NCBI GenBank assembly: GCA_041685145.1
Contig: JAWLGJ010000073.1
Span: 1 to 9,933, forward strand
Direction of reading: 5' to 3'
Length of the DNA: 9,933 nucleotides
DNA from: JAWLGJ01 sp041685145
Lineage (GTDB): Bacteria; Pseudomonadota; Alphaproteobacteria; Rhodospirillales; Magnetospirillaceae
Shown: in pieces, positions 8,146-9,933 of the stretch
Layout of the letters: each line of letters starts with the position of its first letter
How positions within the stretch are numbered: position 1 is the first letter of the stretch
Program-made: the position numbers and the translations under genes
The notes under the pieces: generated by a model
Told to the model about the DNA's origin: nothing
The model's database searches: none
What the model saw: the letters and a program-made list of their open reading frames with translations, nothing else

Positions 8146-8460
8146 ATGAAGCAAGTGACGGATGCGTCGTTCGACGCCGATGTGTTGAAGGCGCCTGGTC
8201 CGGTGCTCGTCGACTTCTGGGCCGAGTGGTGCGGGCCCTGCCGCCAGATCGCCCCGGCGCTGGAAGAGATCGCCCAGGAGATGGCCGGCAAGGTCACCGT
8301 CGCCAAGCTCAACATCGACGAGAACCCCATGACCCCGTCGAAATATGGCGTTCGCGGTATCCCGACGCTGATGCTGTTCAAGGACGGCCAGGTGGCGGCC
8401 ACCAAGATCGGCGCCTTGCCCAAGAGCAAGCTGGTCGAATGGGTCGAATCGGTGGTCTGA
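8146..8460 (+). CDS. trxA: Thioredoxin
   Basis: This is a 104-residue classical thioredoxin, a small cytoplasmic protein that reduces disulfides in ribonucleotide reductase, peroxiredoxins, methionine sulfoxide reductases and other targets, and is itself recycled by NADPH-thioredoxin reductase. The active site is WAEWCGPCRQ with Cys29 and Cys32. The buried Asp (Asp23 in VDFWAEW) and the cis-proline (Pro73 in GVRGIPTLMLF) are present. Length and the absence of a signal peptide or membrane segment match the bacterial TrxA core. The start is supported by GAGGAAGG (8132-8139), 6 nt before the ATG. The gene follows addA, an arrangement common in alphaproteobacteria, but its own promoter and terminator suggest largely independent expression. 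Nothing is missing or unusual in the protein. Confidence 0.97.
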   Translation: MKQVTDASFDADVLKAPGPVLVDFWAEWCGPCRQIAPALEEIAQEMAGKVTVAKLNIDENPMTPSKYGVRGIPTLMLFKDGQVAATKIGALPKSKLVEWVESVV

Positions 8461-8482
8461 CGCCGATCCAGGCATCGCCGCG

Positions 8483-8521
8483 CGGGCCCGCCCGGCCGTC
8501 CGGGCGGGCCCGTCGCGTTTT
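8483..8521 (+). terminator. Intrinsic terminator after trxA
   Basis: A perfect 13-bp GC stem (left arm 8483-8495, right arm 8500-8512, loop CCGT) begins 22 nt after the trxA stop. TCGCG and then four T's (8518-8521) follow. The stem is very strong but the T-run is short and slightly offset, as is common in high-GC alphaproteobacteria. There is no T-run on the other side, so it would work on the + strand only. Confidence 0.8.
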
Positions 8522-8569
8522 CAACGTCCGGTTCAGGTTGCGGCGCGGGGGATGACATTGCAGTATCGG

Positions 8570-8584
8570 CCCCGTGAACCGGGG
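8570..8584 (+). repeat. Short inverted repeat CCCCG-TGAAC-CGGGG before the Usp gene
   Basis: Five-base arms (8570-8574 and 8580-8584) flank a 5-nt spacer, in the leader of the universal stress protein gene. The repeat overlaps the proposed -35 element at 8573-8578. It could be an operator half-site pair, or chance in GC-rich DNA. No known regulator is recognised. Confidence 0.25.
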
Positions 8585-8601
8585 GCGGCGCGCTCCCATA
8601 T
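8573..8601 (+). promoter_or_regulatory. Possible RpoH (heat-shock sigma)-type promoter of the Usp gene
   Basis: CGTGAA at 8573-8578 matches the heat-shock -35 core CTTGAA at 5 of 6 bases. CCCATAT at 8595-8601 matches the sigma32 -10 core CCCATnT fully. The gap of 16 nt falls in the range known for sigma32 promoters. The ATG follows about 33 nt after the -10. A sigma70 alternative (TTGCGG 8538-8543 with CAGTAT 8561-8566) is much weaker at the -10. The RpoH assignment is an inference from consensus matching. Confidence 0.4.
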
Positions 8602-8618
8602 CCGTGACGGAGAGCGTT

Positions 8619-8626
8619 GGAGGGAG
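8619..8626 (+). promoter_or_regulatory. Ribosome binding site that fixes the Usp start
   Basis: GGAGGGAG ends 8 nt before the ATG at 8635. The upstream in-frame TTG at 8617 overlaps this element, so it cannot be the start if the site is used. The protein from 8635 begins MQHILAATDLS, as expected for a Usp domain. Confidence 0.75.
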
Positions 8627-8634
8627 CCCGACCG

Positions 8635-9486
8635 ATGCAGCACATCCTTGCCGCCACCGACCTCTCCGGCAGCTCGGACCGCGGCATCGCCCGCGCCCTG
8701 CTGCTGGCGCGCGACGAGGGGGCGCGGCTGACCGTCCTGCATGTGGTGGACGCCGCCCTGAGCGAAGACGTCATCGACGACCGTTGCGCGCGGGTCGAGC
8801 GCAGCCTGCGCCAGCATGTGGCGGCGCTGCCGGGCGCCGAGGCGGTGACCGCCGAGGTCGCCGCCGTGCCCGGCGACGGCGTGCTGGAAATCCTGCGCCA
8901 GGCCGACCGCCGTCAGGCCGACCTCATCGTCGTCGGGGCCCATCAGGACGGGCCGCTGCTGGACCTTTTTCGCGGCACCAGCGGCGGGCGCCTGGTGCGC
9001 GGCGGTCGGCTGCCGGTCCTGCTGGCGCGCGACTACCCCGCCGGCCCGTATCGCAAGGCCGTGCTGGGGGCGGAGCCCTCCGGCGCCTCCGACGCGGCGG
9101 CGTCCTTCGCCCTCGACTGGCTGCGCGACGCGCACCTGCAAATGGTGCACGCCTACGAGATTCCGTTCGCCGGCTTCCGGGGCGGCAGCGGCGCCGCCAG
9201 CGACGCCCGCCACCAGCACGAGGACGCCCTCGACACGGTGGTCAAGCGCGTGGTCGAACCCCGGCGCGCCGCCATCGCCGAACGCAAGCTGAGCGTCGAC
9301 GGCGCCGTCCGACGCGGGGAGGTCGTGACCGTGCTGCGCCGCGAGGTCGAACGGCAGGACGCCGATCTGCTGGTGGTGGGCACCCACGCCCGCACCGGCC
9401 TGGCCCACGCCATGCTGGGCAGCGTTGCCGAGGATCTTCTGCGGGCGCCGCCATGTGACCTGCTGGTAGTGCGCGGGGCGGGCTGA
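8635..9486 (+). CDS. Tandem-domain universal stress protein (UspA family)
   Basis: This 283-residue cytoplasmic protein has two Usp domains in tandem, about 1-140 and 141-283. Usp proteins are nucleotide-binding or protein-binding stress factors that aid survival under starvation, oxidants or heat. The specific role here is unknown. Domain 1 starts with the family beta-strand HILAATDLSGSSDRG (Asp9) and ends RLPVLLARD. Its ATP loop is altered: GAHQDG (101-106) and later GTS (114-116) stand in for the usual Gx2Gx9G(S/T). Domain 2 keeps more of the loop, GTHARTGLAHAMLGS (249-263), but has Ala252 where the second Gly is usual, and its first strand, KAVLGAEPSG, lacks the usual Asp. It ends PCDLLVVRGAG. 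ATP binding is therefore uncertain in both domains, more so in the first. No signal peptide or membrane segment is visible. The gene stands alone between the trxA terminator and the gltB leader. Confidence 0.92.
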   Translation: MQHILAATDLSGSSDRGIARALLLARDEGARLTVLHVVDAALSEDVIDDRCARVERSLRQHVAALPGAEAVTAEVAAVPGDGVLEILRQADRRQADLIVVGAHQDGPLLDLFRGTSGGRLVRGGRLPVLLARDYPAGPYRKAVLGAEPSGASDAAASFALDWLRDAHLQMVHAYEIPFAGFRGGSGAASDARHQHEDALDTVVKRVVEPRRAAIAERKLSVDGAVRRGEVVTVLRREVERQDADLLVVGTHARTGLAHAMLGSVAEDLLRAPPCDLLVVRGAG

Positions 9487-9507
9487 CCGGCCGGGGCCCC
9501 GTCGCCA

Positions 9508-9519
9508 CAAAACGTTTTG
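9508..9519 (+). promoter_or_regulatory. Perfect 12-bp palindrome, operator-like dyad 1 upstream of gltB
   Basis: CAAAACGTTTTG is a perfect palindrome centred on CG and is AT-rich in a very GC-rich setting. It fits the core AANCGNTT typical of LacI-family operators. It lies 22 nt after the Usp stop and about 140 nt before gltB. It has no spacer loop, so it is unlikely to be a terminator hairpin. The bound regulator, if any, is unknown. Confidence 0.4.
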
Positions 9520-9541
9520 CCGCCAGGAGTCAAGCCACCGA

Positions 9542-9557
9542 GCGCAAGCGATTGCGC
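9542..9557 (+). promoter_or_regulatory. 16-bp dyad GCGCAAGCGATTGCGC, operator-like dyad 2 upstream of gltB
   Basis: Six-base arms GCGCAA and TTGCGC flank GCGA, giving a dyad centred on CG and again matching AANCGNTT. It agrees at 12 of 16 positions with the enterobacterial PurR operator consensus ACGCAAACGTTTGCGT, which shows the LacI-family style but does not imply that PurR itself is present. Its centre is 36 bp from that of dyad 1 and about 40 bp upstream of the proposed gltB -35. Confidence 0.4.
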
Positions 9558-9592
9558 CGCCGCCGGGGCGCGTGCGGGCGCCAGGAATCCGC

Positions 9593-9621
9593 TTGGCAAG
9601 CCGGGGCCGCTTTGATAAAGG
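9593..9621 (+). promoter_or_regulatory. Weak candidate promoter of gltB
   Basis: TTGGCA (9593-9598, 5 of 6 to the -35) is followed after 17 nt by TAAAGG (9616-9621, 3 of 6 to the -10). GATAAA at 9614-9619 matches better (4 of 6) but with a 15-nt gap. The leader to the ATG would be about 25 nt. The TGGCA also resembles a sigma54 -24 box, but no GC-containing -12 box follows at the right spacing. Confidence 0.3.
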
Positions 9622-9651
9622 GGTGATCCTTTTTGTCCAGAGTGGGGAATT

Positions 9652-9933
9652 ATGACTTTGAAGACGCCGGCCAAGAACCTTGACCGTGCGCGCGCTGCGG
9701 CGGGACTGCCGCCGACGCAGGGTCTTTACGACCCGCGCAACGAGCACGACGCCTGCGGCGTCGGCTTCGTCGTAGACATCAAGAACCGCAAGGACCATGA
9801 AACGGTCCGCCAGGGGCTCCGCATCCTGGAGAACCTGACCCACCGCGGCGCCGTCGGCAGTGAGAAGAACTCCGGCGATGGAGCCGGCGTGCTCACGACG
9901 CTGCCGCAGGAGTTTCTCGAGAAGGTCGCGGCG
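9652..9933 (+). CDS. gltB: Glutamate synthase large (alpha) subunit, N-terminal 94 residues, cut by the window end
   Basis: This is the start of the roughly 1500-residue iron-sulfur flavoprotein that, with GltD, makes two glutamates from glutamine and 2-oxoglutarate using NADPH, the ammonium-assimilating GOGAT step. The visible part is the class II glutamine amidotransferase domain. A short leader is followed by LYDPRNEHDACGVGFVVDI, in which Cys35 is the expected catalytic nucleophile, exposed as the N-terminus once the 34-residue propeptide is removed. The next conserved segment, LTHRGAVGSEKNSGDGAGVL, contains the HRGA and GDGAG motifs of the glutaminase site. Propeptide length is close to that of Azospirillum GltB. 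The ATG at 9652 is supported by its distance to the Cys and by a modest, close Shine-Dalgarno-like GGGGA (9644-9648). The frame is open to base 9933. gltD is expected nearby but is not in view. Confidence 0.95.
   Translation, partial: MTLKTPAKNLDRARAAAGLPPTQGLYDPRNEHDACGVGFVVDIKNRKDHETVRQGLRILENLTHRGAVGSEKNSGDGAGVLTTLPQEFLEKVAA

Noticed and set aside
8106..8555. A 149-codon frame overlapping trxA on the same strand
   Set aside because: It is out of frame with an intact thioredoxin and has no recognisable motif. It is a shadow of trxA.
4548..8774. A 1408-codon open frame on the minus strand, and other long antisense frames such as 1636-3405
   Set aside because: They mirror the + strand genes in GC-rich DNA with strong third-position bias. 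Their translations are Arg/Gln/Gly/His-rich, with no recognisable domain, and the + strand frames contain complete family motifs.
9487..9501. CCGGCCGG and GGGGCCCC palindromes after the Usp stop as a terminator
   Set aside because: They have no loop and no following T-run, and short GC palindromes are expected often at this base composition.
9594..9617. Sigma54 promoter for gltB based on TGGCA at 9594
   Set aside because: No TTGC-type -12 box occurs at the required spacing. TTTGAT is both too far away and lacks the GC.
9617..9632. AAAGG-GGTGAT-CCTTT hairpin before gltB as a terminator or leader element
   Set aside because: It has a weak 5-bp stem and a short T-run, and it overlaps the candidate -10 region. 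It is too weak to call.

Overview
The window is very GC-rich (roughly 70-75% by eye), almost fully coding, and every gene I can support lies on the + strand. The families and gene order suggest a free-living alphaproteobacterium, most likely Rhodospirillales (Azospirillum/Magnetospirillum/Rhodospirillum relatives). The clues are an alphaproteobacterial-type AddB and AddA followed by trxA, an AmgK-MurU pair just upstream, and a GltB with a short propeptide before its catalytic cysteine. The exact genus cannot be fixed from the sequence alone.

Positions 1-8021 form a tightly packed four-gene block: 3' part of amgK (sugar kinase), murU (nucleotidyltransferase), addB and addA (helicase-nuclease). 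amgK/murU and addB/addA each overlap by 4 nt (ATGA), and murU/addB are separated by 1 nt, so the block looks like one translationally coupled transcript. The first two genes salvage N-acetylmuramic acid into UDP-MurNAc. The last two process DNA double-strand ends for homologous recombination.

Positions 8022-8521 hold a thioredoxin gene (trxA) with its own good sigma70-like promoter, a clear Shine-Dalgarno sequence and a strong intrinsic terminator. It therefore appears to be a self-contained unit, even though it sits in the usual place after addA.

Positions 8522-9486 hold a tandem-domain universal stress protein (Usp) gene. Its short leader contains a possible heat-shock-type (RpoH-like) promoter.

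Positions 9487-9651 are a regulatory intergenic region with two dyads centred on CG, both fitting the core AANCGNTT seen in LacI-family operators, plus a weak candidate promoter. From 9652 the window enters gltB, the large subunit of NADPH-glutamate synthase, which is cut off by the window end.

I see no mobile element, CRISPR array, tRNA or rRNA, and no new multi-gene defence or biosynthetic system. This is mostly conserved core genome. The items most worth checking are the paired dyads upstream of gltB, the possible RpoH promoter of the Usp gene, and the coupling of wall recycling to break repair in one operon.
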